Part shown: one piece after another, positions 17,974-26,364 of the stretch
How positions within the stretch are numbered: the stretch's first letter is position 1
Layout of the letters: every line of letters begins with the position of its first letter
DNA from: Erythrobacter sp.
GTDB lineage: Bacteria > Pseudomonadota > Alphaproteobacteria > Sphingomonadales > Sphingomonadaceae
DNA: 64,000 nt
NCBI GenBank assembly: GCA_009993605.1
Contig: JAACTB010000012.1
Coordinates: forward strand, 62,001-126,000
Direction: 5' to 3'
The notes under the pieces: model-generated
Told to the model about the DNA's origin: nothing
Seen by the model: the letters and a program-made list of their open reading frames with translations, nothing else
Databases searched by the model: none
Position numbers and translations under genes: made by a program

Positions 17974-19155
17974 TCAGCCTCGCTCGGCGAGGAAGCGCTT
18001 CACATTGCGCGCCGCCTGGCGGATGCGCTGTTCGTTCTCCACCATGGCGATGCGGACGAAGCCCTCGCCCTCCTCGCCATAGCCCACGCCCGCCGCCACG
18101 GCGACGCCAGCATGTTCGAGCAATTGCTTGGAAAATTCGAGGCTGCCGACATTGTGGAAGCCCGGCGGCAGGGGCGCCCAGGCGAACATGCTGGCGGGCG
18201 GCACGGGAATGTCCCAGCCCGCGCGCCCGAAGGCTTCCACCATCACGTCGCGCCGGTGCTGATAGCGGCGGCGGTTTTCCTCCACGATGTCCTGCGGCCC
18301 GTTCAGCGCCGCGCAGGCCGCCGCCTGAATCGGTGTGAAGGCGCCGTAATCGAGATAGCTCTTCACCCGCGTCAGCGCGCCGATCAGTTCGGGATTGCCG
18401 ACCGCGAAGCCCATCCGCCAGCCCGCCATGGAATAGGTCTTGGACATCGAGGTGAATTCCACCGCCACGTCCTTCGCCCCCGGCACTTCCAGGATCGATC
18501 GGGTCGGCTTGCCGTCGTAATAGAGTTCGGAATAGGCAAGGTCGGACAGGACCCAGACCTTGTTCTCCTTCGCCCAGGCGACCAGCCGTTCGTAGAAAGC
18601 GAGATCGACCGTCTCGGCAGTGGGATTGCTGGGATAATTGACGACCAGCACGGTCGGGCGCGGCACGGTGTAGGCCATCGCATTGTCGAGCGCCTGCCAG
18701 TATTTCTCGTCCGGCGTGGTCGGCACGCTGCGGATGGTGGCGCCCGCGATGATGAAGCCGAAGGTGTGGATCGGATAGCTCGGGCTCGGCGCCAGCACCA
18801 CGTCGCCCGGCGCGGTGATCGCGGTCGCCATGCTCGACAGGCCTTCCTTCGAGCCCATTGTGACCACCACCTCGCGCTCGGGATCGAGATCGACGTTGAA
18901 GCGGCGCCCGTAATAATTCGCCTGTGCGCGGCGCAGGCCCGGAATGCCCTTGGACTGGGAATAACCGTGCGCGCCGGGCTTGCCCGCCACCTCGCACAAT
19001 TTGTCGATGACGTGCTGGGGCGGCGGGCGATCGGGATTGCCCATGCCGAGGTCGATGATGTCGCGCCCCTCGCGCCGCGCCGCGTGCCGCATCGCGTTGA
19101 CCTCCGCGATCACATAGGGCGGCAGGCGTTTGATGCGGTAGAATTCTTCGGCCAA
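17974..19155 (-). CDS. alaC: Alanine/glutamate-pyruvate aminotransferase, AlaC type (class I PLP)
   Basis: The start is TTG at 19155-19153: GGAGG sits five bases upstream, and the resulting N-terminus (LAEEFYRIKRLPPYVIAEVN, read Met first) matches homologues. An upstream in-frame ATG at 19239 would add 28 residues that family members lack. The 393-residue protein has DLGMGNPDRPPP, VVNYPSNPTAE, DLAYSELYYDG and the PLP lysine in SMSKTYSMAGWRMGF. It should transfer amino groups between alanine and 2-oxoglutarate. LL-diaminopimelate aminotransferase relatives are similar. It is divergent from phaC. Confidence 0.9.
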   Translation of the reverse strand: MAEEFYRIKRLPPYVIAEVNAMRHAARREGRDIIDLGMGNPDRPPPQHVIDKLCEVAGKPGAHGYSQSKGIPGLRRAQANYYGRRFNVDLDPEREVVVTMGSKEGLSSMATAITAPGDVVLAPSPSYPIHTFGFIIAGATIRSVPTTPDEKYWQALDNAMAYTVPRPTVLVVNYPSNPTAETVDLAFYERLVAWAKENKVWVLSDLAYSELYYDGKPTRSILEVPGAKDVAVEFTSMSKTYSMAGWRMGFAVGNPELIGALTRVKSYLDYGAFTPIQAAACAALNGPQDIVEENRRRYQHRRDVMVEAFGRAGWDIPVPPASMFAWAPLPPGFHNVGSLEFSKQLLEHAGVAVAAGVGYGEEGEGFVRIAMVENEQRIRQAARNVKRFLAERG

Positions 19156-19316
19156 GCGATCCTCCGAAAGTGCGAGACGGCGTTGTATCGATGTCCCGTC
19201 TAGCTGCTCCGGCCCGCCACGCAAACTCACCCTAGTCACGGCGCGCCGGAATATTCTACACAGGAGGCAAGCGCGCCTTGATCCCGATCGGCGCGGTAGA
19301 ACGAGCGGAGCCCGTG

Positions 19317-21251
19317 ATGACCGACAAGACCGAAGCGCCCAACCCCTTCAGCCGGGATTCCATGACGGCAATGATGGAAGGCCCCGCCAAGCTCGCCCAA
19401 GCTATGTTCGCGCCGATGGGCGCACCCATGTTCGCGCCGACGATGGCCCCCTCCCTGTTCCCGATGGCGGGCGGCGAGGCGGTTTCCCCCATGTCGCCCC
19501 AGGATATGCAGCACTGGGCCGAGGTCGGCACCAAGCTCCAGAGCATGTGGCTCGAATATCAGCAGGAGAAGATGGCCGATCCCAAGGCGATGATGCCCTT
19601 CTTCGATCCGACCCGCTGGATGAGCCTGGCCGAAAACTGGGTCAGCCAGATGCCGATCGCGCAGGTCGAACAGCAAAAGGCCCTGTTCGAGCAGGGCATG
19701 GCGCTGTGGGAACAGGTGCTGGGCCAGTATGGCATCGGACCGAAGGCCGGCGCGATGAGCGAAGGGGAGCCCGATCTCCCGCTCAAGGACAAGCGCTTCG
19801 CCGATCCGCGCTGGCGCGCCCACCCCGCCTTTGCCCTGATCCACCAGACCTATCTGTTCCTCGCCCAGCAGGCACTCGCCATGGTGGACGATATGGAGGG
19901 CCTGACGCCCGACAAGCGCGAGCAATTGCGCTTCACCACCCGTGCCATCACCGAAGCGGCGAGCCCGGCCAATTTCCCGATGACCAATCCGGTCGTGCTC
20001 GAACGCACGCTGGAAACGCGCGGCGAAAATCTGGTCAAGGGGATGGAACACCTGATCGCCGATCTCAGGCGCGGACAGCTGAGCCACACCGATGCGAGCG
20101 CGTTCACTCTCGGCGAAAACATCGCGACGACGCCGGGCAAGGTCGTCCACGAGACGCCGCTTTTCCAGCTGATCCAGTATTCCCCGACGACGGACACGGT
20201 GATGGAGACCCCGCTCGTCATCTTCCCACCCTGGATCAACCGTTTCTACATTCTCGACCTGAACGAGAAGAAGAGCTTCGTGCGCTGGGCGGTGGCCCAG
20301 GGGCTGACCGTGTTCATGGTCAGCTGGAAATCGGCCGATGCCAGCATGAAGGATGTCGTCTGGGACGATTACGTGCGCGGCCAGATGGAGGCGATCGACC
20401 ATGTGCGCGAACGGCTGGGCGTCGATGCGGTCCACGCCATCGGCTATTGCGTCGCGGGCACCACGCTCGCCGCGACATTGTCGCTGCTGCATCGCCGGGG
20501 CGAGCAGGACAAGGTCAAAAGCGCGACCTTCTTCACCGCGCAGGTCGATTTCGAGCAGGCGGGCGAATTGCTGCACTTCGTCGACGACCAGCAATTGGCC
20601 GCGATCCAGTCGCTTTCGCCCGAAGGCTATCTCGACGGGCGCTATATGGCGGCGACCTTCAACCTGCTGCGGGGCACGGACCTCATCTGGAACTACGTCG
20701 TCAACAATTACATGCTGGGCGAAGACTATCCGGCCTTCGATCTCCTGCACTGGAACGGGGACGTCACCAACCTGCCCGCCAAATGGCATCAGGATTATCT
20801 GCGCGATCTCTATCGCGACAACCGGCTGGTCGAGAAGGACCGGATGGAGGTCGACGGGACGAAGGTCGATCTCGGGCTGGTCGAGACGCCCACTTATGTC
20901 CAGGCCGGGCGCGAAGACCACATCGCACCCGCCGCCAGCGTCTGGAAGATCACCGAGCATTTCAAAGGCCCGCTGCGCTTCGTCCTCGCCGGATCGGGGC
21001 ATATTGCGGGCGTGGTCAATCCGCCCGATGCGGGCAAATACCAATACTGGATCAACGAAGGCGATCCGACATCGCTGGAGGCGTTCGCCGACGGGGCGAC
21101 CGAACACAAGGGCAGCTGGTGGCCCGACTGGATCGAATGGCTGCGCGACCGGGACGGTTCGACGGTGAAGGCGACCGGAAAACGCGAGCCGGGCGGCAAG
21201 GGCGACTATATTATAGAGGACGCGCCGGGCCGGTATGTCATGACGCGCTAG
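19317..21251 (+). CDS. phaC: Class I poly(3-hydroxyalkanoate) synthase
   Basis: The 644-residue enzyme starts at ATG 19317, with CGGAG six bases upstream. The lipase-like box GYCVAGTT carries nucleophile Cys378. Catalytic Asp is in AGREDHIAP and His in GSGHIAGVVNPP. PPWINRFYILDL and FMVSWKSAD are class I signatures. It polymerises 3-hydroxyacyl-CoA on granule surfaces. The N-terminal ~80 residues are Met/Pro-rich and variable, as usual. The phasin gene follows on the same strand but has its own promoter. Confidence 0.96.
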   Translation: MTDKTEAPNPFSRDSMTAMMEGPAKLAQAMFAPMGAPMFAPTMAPSLFPMAGGEAVSPMSPQDMQHWAEVGTKLQSMWLEYQQEKMADPKAMMPFFDPTRWMSLAENWVSQMPIAQVEQQKALFEQGMALWEQVLGQYGIGPKAGAMSEGEPDLPLKDKRFADPRWRAHPAFALIHQTYLFLAQQALAMVDDMEGLTPDKREQLRFTTRAITEAASPANFPMTNPVVLERTLETRGENLVKGMEHLIADLRRGQLSHTDASAFTLGENIATTPGKVVHETPLFQLIQYSPTTDTVMETPLVIFPPWINRFYILDLNEKKSFVRWAVAQGLTVFMVSWKSADASMKDVVWDDYVRGQMEAIDHVRERLGVDAVHAIGYCVAGTTLAATLSLLHRRGEQDKVKSATFFTAQVDFEQAGELLHFVDDQQLAAIQSLSPEGYLDGRYMAATFNLLRGTDLIWNYVVNNYMLGEDYPAFDLLHWNGDVTNLPAKWHQDYLRDLYRDNRLVEKDRMEVDGTKVDLGLVETPTYVQAGREDHIAPAASVWKITEHFKGPLRFVLAGSGHIAGVVNPPDAGKYQYWINEGDPTSLEAFADGATEHKGSWWPDWIEWLRDRDGSTVKATGKREPGGKGDYIIEDAPGRYVMTR

Positions 21252-21261
21252 GATCCCGATG

Positions 21262-21286
21262 GGAGAGGGCGCATCGGACCCTCTCC
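21262..21286 (+). terminator. Hairpin after phaC, possible terminator
   Basis: GGAGAGGG (21262-21269) pairs perfectly with CCCTCTCC (21279-21286) around a 9-base loop, 11 bases after the phaC stop. No T tract follows, so it may be a weak or factor-dependent terminator, or an mRNA-stabilising end. Confidence 0.45.
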
Positions 21287-21295
21287 ACGCAGAAA

Positions 21296-21310
21296 TTGTG
21301 CACTGCACAA
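21296..21310. promoter_or_regulatory. Upstream TGCA palindrome, candidate PhaR-type operator
   Basis: TTGTGCA-C-TGCACAA is a perfect 7-bp inverted repeat with a 1-base centre. It lies just upstream of the -35 of the phasin promoter. TGCA-rich palindromes are the sites bound by the PHA-sensing repressor PhaR in other alphaproteobacteria; the identification here is by analogy. No phaR gene is in this window. Confidence 0.6.
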
Positions 21311-21317
21311 AAACTGC

Positions 21318-21346
21318 TTGACCTCTGTTGCCCTGCACCCTATTTG
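21318..21346 (+). promoter_or_regulatory. Sigma70-type promoter of the phasin gene
   Basis: TTGACC (21318-21323) and TATTTG (21341-21346) are separated by exactly 17 bases. This is one of the best housekeeping-type promoter matches in the window. The -10 is overlapped by the second TGCA palindrome, so a bound repressor would block polymerase. The start codon at 21373 leaves a leader of about 20 bases. Confidence 0.65.
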
Positions 21347-21359
21347 TGCAATGCAACAA
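21344..21359. promoter_or_regulatory. Downstream TGCA palindrome overlapping the phasin -10
   Basis: TTGTGCA-A-TGCAACAA repeats the upstream operator with one extra base in the right arm. The TGCAnTGCA core is identical in form. Its centre lies 48 bases from the centre of the first copy. Overlap with the -10 element suits repression. Confidence 0.58.
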
Positions 21360-21372
21360 AGTGAGGTTACCG

Positions 21373-22194
21373 ATGGCCGAAGGTCAGAGCAAAATCGATG
21401 CTGCCGCTGAAAAGGCGTTTGCCGACGCGGCTCAGAAGGGCGCGACCCAGAAGAGAGCCGACGAAGTGAACGTCAAGGCTGTCGAGAAGGCGGTTTCCGC
21501 TGACGAGACGCCTTCGGTCAAGCCGTCCGCGATTGCCGAAGCGGTCGCCGCGGAACCGGCGCAGGCCGATACCAAGGCTGCGGCCCCGGCGAAGAAGGCT
21601 CCTGCCAAGAAAGCCGCTGCCAAGAAGACGCCCGCGAAGAAGCAGGCATCGAAGAAGGCGGCCGACAAGCCCATTGAAAAAACAACCAAGAAGGCGGCTG
21701 CGCGCAACACCGCCCGCCCCACCGTTACTCAACTCAAGGAAAAGATCATGGCCACTGCCAACACCGCCAAGACCGACTACACCGCCACCGCCAAGGACAT
21801 GGCTGCCCAGCTGCAGACCCGCGCCAAGGCCGGTTTCGAAAAGGCGGGCGAAATGACCTCGCAGGTCACCGACTTCCACAAGGGCAACATCGAAGCCCTC
21901 GTCGAATCGGGCAAGATCCTCGCTTCGGGCATGCAGGACATGGGCCGCACCTATGTCGAAGAAGCCAAGACCGCTGCCGACACCGTGCAGGACGATGTGA
22001 AGAAGATGGCCGCGATCAAGTCGCCGACCGAATTCTTCCAGCTCCAGGGTGAAATCGCCCGTCGCAATTTCGACGCGATGGTCGCCACCACCTCGAAGAA
22101 CACCGAGATGATGATGAAGCTCGTCAACGAAGCTTTCGCGCCGATCTCGACCCGCGCCAGCGTCGCCACCGAGAAGTTCTCGAAGGCCGCCTGA
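21373..22194 (+). CDS. Phasin with N-terminal lysine-rich, histone-H1-like tail
   Basis: The 273-residue protein starts at ATG 21373 ([10 protein letters not shown]). Residues ~75-115 are a run of Ala/Pro/Lys repeats ([13 protein letters not shown] type), as in nucleoid-binding phasins such as PhaF, where the tail is C-terminal. Residues ~126-273 are a phasin_2-type helical domain ([50 protein letters not shown]) that coats PHA granules. An internal in-frame ATG at 21748 with AAGGA seven bases upstream could yield a short phasin without the tail. It follows phaC and is controlled from its own promoter. Confidence 0.93.
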   Translation: MAEGQSKIDAAAEKAFADAAQKGATQKRADEVNVKAVEKAVSADETPSVKPSAIAEAVAAEPAQADTKAAAPAKKAPAKKAAAKKTPAKKQASKKAADKPIEKTTKKAAARNTARPTVTQLKEKIMATANTAKTDYTATAKDMAAQLQTRAKAGFEKAGEMTSQVTDFHKGNIEALVESGKILASGMQDMGRTYVEEAKTAADTVQDDVKKMAAIKSPTEFFQLQGEIARRNFDAMVATTSKNTEMMMKLVNEAFAPISTRASVATEKFSKAA

Positions 22195-22258
22195 GCGTAA
22201 CAGGCTCCTCGCTTCCGGGCTTCTCTCCTCTCTCTCCCGCCCGGGAGCGATACGATCA

Positions 22259-22295
22259 CGGGCCGGGTGGCATCATGCCTCCCGGCCCGTTTTTT
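22259..22295 (+). terminator. Rho-independent terminator of the phasin gene
   Basis: CGGGCCGGG (22259-22267) pairs with CCCGGCCCG (22281-22289), the loop can pair further through GGCATCATGCC, and six T follow (22290-22295). It lies 65 bases after the phasin stop. Confidence 0.9.
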
Positions 22296-22403
22296 GTTGG
22301 GTCCGCGATTCCGGTCCCGTTTTCTCGGCAGCGATCGGTTTCGTGTCCGATAAACCGCGCGTCGCATCGCGTGGCGACTTGCGAAGCGCGTGATCGATAC
22401 GAT

Positions 22404-22844
22404 ATGCGGTGCGTTATGCGATCCTTGCGCTCACCCTTTTCGGCCCCCGCTGCCCAAACCGCCGTCCACGCCGCCCCCCTCGACCCTGCGATCTTCACCG
22501 CTGGCGAGGACGATGCGGATGGCGGCGGCGACGACGATGGCGGCGGCCAGAGCCGCGTCGGCCTCGCCACCCGGACCCGCGCCAAGCCGAAAAAGCCGAG
22601 CCAGTACAAGGTCCTGCTGCTGAACGACGATTACACGCCGATGGAATTCGTCGTCATCATCCTCAAGCGGTTCTTCCGCATGGACATGGAAGAGGCGACT
22701 CGCGTCATGCTCCACGTCCATCAGAAGGGCGTCGGCGTGTGCGGCATCTTCCCTTACGAGGTGGCGGAAACCAAGGTGAACCAGGTGATGGATTTCGCCC
22801 GCCAGAATCAGCATCCGCTCCAGTGCACGCTGGAAAAGGCGTGA
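22404..22844 (+). CDS. clpS: ATP-dependent Clp protease adaptor ClpS
   Basis: The 146-residue protein (142 from the alternative ATG 22416) ends in the ClpS core: [35 protein letters not shown] and [16 protein letters not shown]. The Asn-Asp pair and Met line the pocket that binds N-degron residues, and the adaptor delivers them to ClpAP. The first ~55 residues are an unusual disordered Gly/Asp-rich stretch ([13 protein letters not shown]). clpA is not adjacent; a DUF427 gene follows. Neither start has a clear ribosome binding site. Confidence 0.92.
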   Translation: MRCVMRSLRSPFSAPAAQTAVHAAPLDPAIFTAGEDDADGGGDDDGGGQSRVGLATRTRAKPKKPSQYKVLLLNDDYTPMEFVVIILKRFFRMDMEEATRVMLHVHQKGVGVCGIFPYEVAETKVNQVMDFARQNQHPLQCTLEKA

Positions 22845-22869
22845 GCGCAGGCGGCGCGATCCTTTCGCG

Positions 22870-23370
22870 ATGATCGGGCATCCCGAACCCGATGAGACCG
22901 GTCCGGGACAGGAGAGCGTCTGGGCCTATCCCCGCCCCGCCGTGGCCGAACCTAGCGACCGCCATATCCTGATCCGCCACAAGGGCATCGTCCTTGCCGA
23001 TACGCGGAACAGCTGGCGCACGCTCGAAACCAGCCATCCGCCCACCTATTATCTCCCGCAAGCCGATATCGCGATGGACCTGCTTTCTCCCAACCCGCGC
23101 CGCTCGCTGTGCGAATGGAAGGGGCAGGCGCATTATTGGGACGTTTCGATCGCCGATGACCGGTTCGAAGGGGTCGGCTGGTCCTATCCCCACCCCACCT
23201 CCTCCTTCGCACCCGTCGCGGGTCATATCGCGTTCTATTCCGATCCGTTCGATGAATGCCTTGTCGATGGCGAACAGGTCGTGCCGCAACCGGGTGGGTT
23301 TTACGGCGGCTGGATCACCTCGCGCGAGGCTGGACCGTTCAAGGGCGTGCCCGGAAGCCGGTTCTGGTAG
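22870..23370 (+). CDS. DUF427 domain-containing protein
   Basis: The 166-residue protein has the DUF427 signatures HKGIVLADTRNSWRTLET, PPTYYLPQADI, CEWKGQAHYWDV and AFYSDPFDECLVDGE. The family folds as a small beta-barrel; its biochemical role is not established. It starts 25 bases after clpS and may share its transcript. Nothing in the sequence connects it functionally to ClpS. Confidence 0.88.
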   Translation: MIGHPEPDETGPGQESVWAYPRPAVAEPSDRHILIRHKGIVLADTRNSWRTLETSHPPTYYLPQADIAMDLLSPNPRRSLCEWKGQAHYWDVSIADDRFEGVGWSYPHPTSSFAPVAGHIAFYSDPFDECLVDGEQVVPQPGGFYGGWITSREAGPFKGVPGSRFW

Positions 23371-23473
23371 CGGTGCGAGGTGGGTGCGACCCCATTGCAG
23401 TGCCTTTGCACATGACCGTCGCGGGAAAGCGCGCTAGGGCTATCGCGTCCCCCGAACGATAGCCAGGCCCCTA

Positions 23474-24733
23474 GTGTTCAACTTCGTCCCCAGCATCGAT
23501 CGCTACATCTTCAAGCTCGTCGTCGTGCCGATGCTTGGCGTGTTCGCGCTCGCCGCCTCGCTGCTGACGCTCGACAAGATGCTGAGATTGTTCGATTTCG
23601 TCGCGGTCGAAGGCGGGCCGGTCGGGGTCGTCTTCAAGATGCTCGGCGCGCTGATTCCCGAATATGCCAGCCTCGCCATACCCTTGGGGCTGATGCTCGG
23701 CATCCTCGTCGCCTTCCGCAAGCTCGCCACCAGCAGCGAACTCGACGTGCTGCGCGCCGTAGGGATAAGCTACGGGCGAATGCTGCGGATGCCGTATATC
23801 ATCACGGCGGTGCTGATGGCGGTGAACGTGGCGCTCGTCTTCTACGTTCAGCCGGTCAGCCGCTATTATTACGAACAGCTCGAATACGAATTGCGCTCGG
23901 GCGCGCTCGGCGCCTCGATCAAGGTGGGCGAGTTCACCACGCTGGCGGACCGGATGGCGCTCCGGATCGAGGAGAGCGAGGACGATGGAACGCGGCTGAA
24001 GGGCATCTTCGCGCGCGTCTCCAACGACAAGGGCCAGATCCTCTCGATCAGCGCGCGGGAAGGCTCCTTCCTCGCCACGACCGACAGTCCCGATACCATT
24101 ATCCTGCGGCTCGATGACGGAACCATCGTCCAGGACATGGGCGGCCAGTCGCCGCGCGTCCTTGCCTTCACGCGCCAGTATCTGCCGATCGATCTGCCCG
24201 CGATCGAGCAATTCCGCGCCCGCGGCGATGCGGAGCGGGAGTTCATTCTGCCCGAACTCTTGAGGATCGGCTGGAATTCCGGGGAGAGCGAGGCGCGGCG
24301 CGATGCCAGCCAGGCGAGCTTCAATTTCCGCCTCGTCGAGGTGGTGATGATGGCGCTGCTGCCCCTGCTCGCCGTGTCGCTCGGCATTCCGCCCAAGCGC
24401 TCGACCAGTGCGCTCGGCGTCTTCGTGTCGATCGTGATGGTGGTCTCCTATCACAAGATAAACCAGTATGGGGAGGACCTCGCCGCGCTCGGGCGGTTCG
24501 ATCCGATCCTCGCCCTTTGGGGGCCGTTCGTCCTGTTCGCGGCGCTGATCGGCTGGATGTATTACCGCGTCGCCCATGTGCCCGGCGGCCAGGCGATCGG
24601 CGCGCTGGAAAGCTGGTTCGCGAAGGTCGCCAAGCAGCTCGGGCGGATATTCGGACGGCGGCGGATGCGCGGAGAGACGGCGCAGCCTGAAACGCAGGGC
24701 GAGACACCCTTGAGCACGGTCCCGGCGGAATAG
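23474..24733 (+). CDS. lptF: LPS export ABC transporter permease LptF
   Basis: The 419-residue YjgP/YjgQ-family permease has a GTG start (MFNFVPSIDRYIFKLVVVP), three N-terminal and three C-terminal membrane helices, and a periplasmic jellyroll between them. With LptG and LptB it extracts lipopolysaccharide from the inner membrane. lptG follows after 15 bases, the usual arrangement. A basic, Arg-rich cytoplasmic tail ends the protein. Confidence 0.93.
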   Translation: MFNFVPSIDRYIFKLVVVPMLGVFALAASLLTLDKMLRLFDFVAVEGGPVGVVFKMLGALIPEYASLAIPLGLMLGILVAFRKLATSSELDVLRAVGISYGRMLRMPYIITAVLMAVNVALVFYVQPVSRYYYEQLEYELRSGALGASIKVGEFTTLADRMALRIEESEDDGTRLKGIFARVSNDKGQILSISAREGSFLATTDSPDTIILRLDDGTIVQDMGGQSPRVLAFTRQYLPIDLPAIEQFRARGDAEREFILPELLRIGWNSGESEARRDASQASFNFRLVEVVMMALLPLLAVSLGIPPKRSTSALGVFVSIVMVVSYHKINQYGEDLAALGRFDPILALWGPFVLFAALIGWMYYRVAHVPGGQAIGALESWFAKVAKQLGRIFGRRRMRGETAQPETQGETPLSTVPAE

Positions 24734-24748
24734 GACGCGACGCCCCAA

Positions 24749-25846
24749 ATGCAGTTCGATTTCTTCCCCTCGCGTACGCTGACGCTTTATCTCGCGAAGA
24801 TGTTCATCGCCCGCATCCTGGCGGTGCTGGTGATGCTGGTGCTCGTCCTGCTGATGCTGGACCTGCTCTCCTCCAGCGGCGAAATCCTCGCGGTGGAGGG
24901 GAACGGACAGGCCGAATTGCTGACTTATGCGGGCCTGCGCATCCCGCAACTCGTCGCGCGGTTCCTGCCCTATTCGGTCCTGCTTGCCACGCTGATCGCG
25001 CTTGTCGGCCTCAACCAGAACAGCGAGGTGGTGGCGATGAAGGCCGCGGGCCTCTCCGCCCATCAGGTGCTTGCCCCCTTCCTGCTCACCTCGCTGGTCG
25101 TCGCGGGCGTCAGCTTCGCGTTCAACGAGCGCGTGGTCACGCGCGCGAGCGCCACGTTGAAGGCGTGGGAGGCGAACGAATTCGGCTCGATCCCCGAGAC
25201 GAGCAATGTGCGCACCAACGTCTATCTGACCGACGGCACCGACATCCTCTCCGCGGCAGCCGTCGCGGGTAGTGGGGAGGCGATCGCGATGCGCCAGGTC
25301 ACCTGGTATCGCCGCAGCCCCGAAGGCGCGATCATAGAACAGATCCGCGCGCCGGTCGCGACCTATGCGGCGCCCGGCTGGCGGCTGGAGGATGCGACCC
25401 GCTTCGAAGTCGCGAGCGCGGGAGCGGAGCAGATTCCCTCCATCGTGGTCGGAGAAACCCTGACGCCCGAACAGGTCGACCTCGCCCAGGTCGATCCCGA
25501 CGCGGTGTCCTTCTTCGCCCTGTCCTCCGCCATCGACCGCTACGAGGCGGCAGGACGGCGCACGGCCGAATTGCGCGCGAAATGGTGGCACAAGCTGTCT
25601 GGCCCGCTGTCGGCCGTCCTGATGCCGCTATTGGGTTCGGTGGCGGCGTTCGGCCTTGCGCGCTCGGGCCAATTGTTCGTGCGCGCGCTAATCGGGATGG
25701 CGCTGGGCTTTGCCTATTTCGTGGTCGACAATGCGGCGCTGGCGATGGGCAATTTCGGCGGCTATCCGCCCTATCTGGCTGCCTGGGCGCCGTTCCTGCT
25801 GTTCTTCCTCGTCGGCGAGACCGTCCTGATCCGGACCGAGGAGTGA
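24749..25846 (+). CDS. lptG: LPS export ABC transporter permease LptG
   Basis: The 365-residue protein has the same six-helix plan as LptF: hydrophobic N-terminus RILAVLVMLVLVLLMLDLL, a periplasmic domain, and C-terminal helices ending VGETVLIRTEE. It forms the heterodimeric channel with LptF. Its stop overlaps the GTG of the acetyltransferase gene as GTGA. Confidence 0.93.
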   Translation: MQFDFFPSRTLTLYLAKMFIARILAVLVMLVLVLLMLDLLSSSGEILAVEGNGQAELLTYAGLRIPQLVARFLPYSVLLATLIALVGLNQNSEVVAMKAAGLSAHQVLAPFLLTSLVVAGVSFAFNERVVTRASATLKAWEANEFGSIPETSNVRTNVYLTDGTDILSAAAVAGSGEAIAMRQVTWYRRSPEGAIIEQIRAPVATYAAPGWRLEDATRFEVASAGAEQIPSIVVGETLTPEQVDLAQVDPDAVSFFALSSAIDRYEAAGRRTAELRAKWWHKLSGPLSAVLMPLLGSVAAFGLARSGQLFVRALIGMALGFAYFVVDNAALAMGNFGGYPPYLAAWAPFLLFFLVGETVLIRTEE

Positions 25847-26349
25847 GCAGCGCGTGGTCACTCCGGCTCGCGCGCAGCGAGGATGCGGGTGCGTTTCACC
25901 GGGTCGAGGAAGATGCGGCGGACCTGCTGCGTTCGGCACCCGAACTGGCGAACACTGCGATCCCGCCGTCGCGGAGCGAACAGGATTACGCGCGCCTGAT
26001 CCGTCGCGGCCATTGCCTGTCCGCCATTGCAGGCGACGAGATCATAGGCTTCGCCGCCGCCACGCCCAAGGGCCGCGAGCTACATCTGCATGAATTGAGC
26101 GTCGCGCGATCCTGGCAGCGCCGCAGGGTCGGCGCGACGTTGCTCGAAGCGCTCGCGATCGATGCGCGTAATTCCGGCTTCCGGGCGATCACTCTCACCA
26201 CGTTCCGCGACCTCGTCTGGAATGCGCCGTTCTACGCGGCACATGGGTTCGTCGAGGTCGCGAATGGCGAGGGGGAAGAGGACGACGGCGCAATCGAGGT
26301 TGGCGCGCTGGACCTGCCGCGCTGCGCGATGATCCGGCTGCTGGACTGA
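25843..26349 (+). CDS. GNAT family N-acetyltransferase
   Basis: The 168-residue protein starts with GTG 25843, inside the lptG stop. A GNAT fold is indicated by IAGDEIIGFAAA, LHELSVARSWQRRRVGATLL (the acetyl-CoA-binding RRxGxxLL site) and FYAAHGFVEV. The substrate is unknown. Translational coupling to lptFG could mean an envelope role, though this is inference. Confidence 0.88.
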   Translation: MSSAWSLRLARSEDAGAFHRVEEDAADLLRSAPELANTAIPPSRSEQDYARLIRRGHCLSAIAGDEIIGFAAATPKGRELHLHELSVARSWQRRRVGATLLEALAIDARNSGFRAITLTTFRDLVWNAPFYAAHGFVEVANGEGEEDDGAIEVGALDLPRCAMIRLLD

Positions 26350-26364
26350 CGTTCTCGCCGTCGA

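Noticed and set aside
19236..21359. A 707-codon open frame antisense to phaC
   Set aside because: It mirrors a confirmed phaC gene, has no recognisable domain and is typical of high-GC shadow frames.
23471..25591. A 706-codon open frame antisense to lptF-lptG
   Set aside because: It covers two real genes exactly, is extremely rich in His, Arg and Asp, and shows no family signature.
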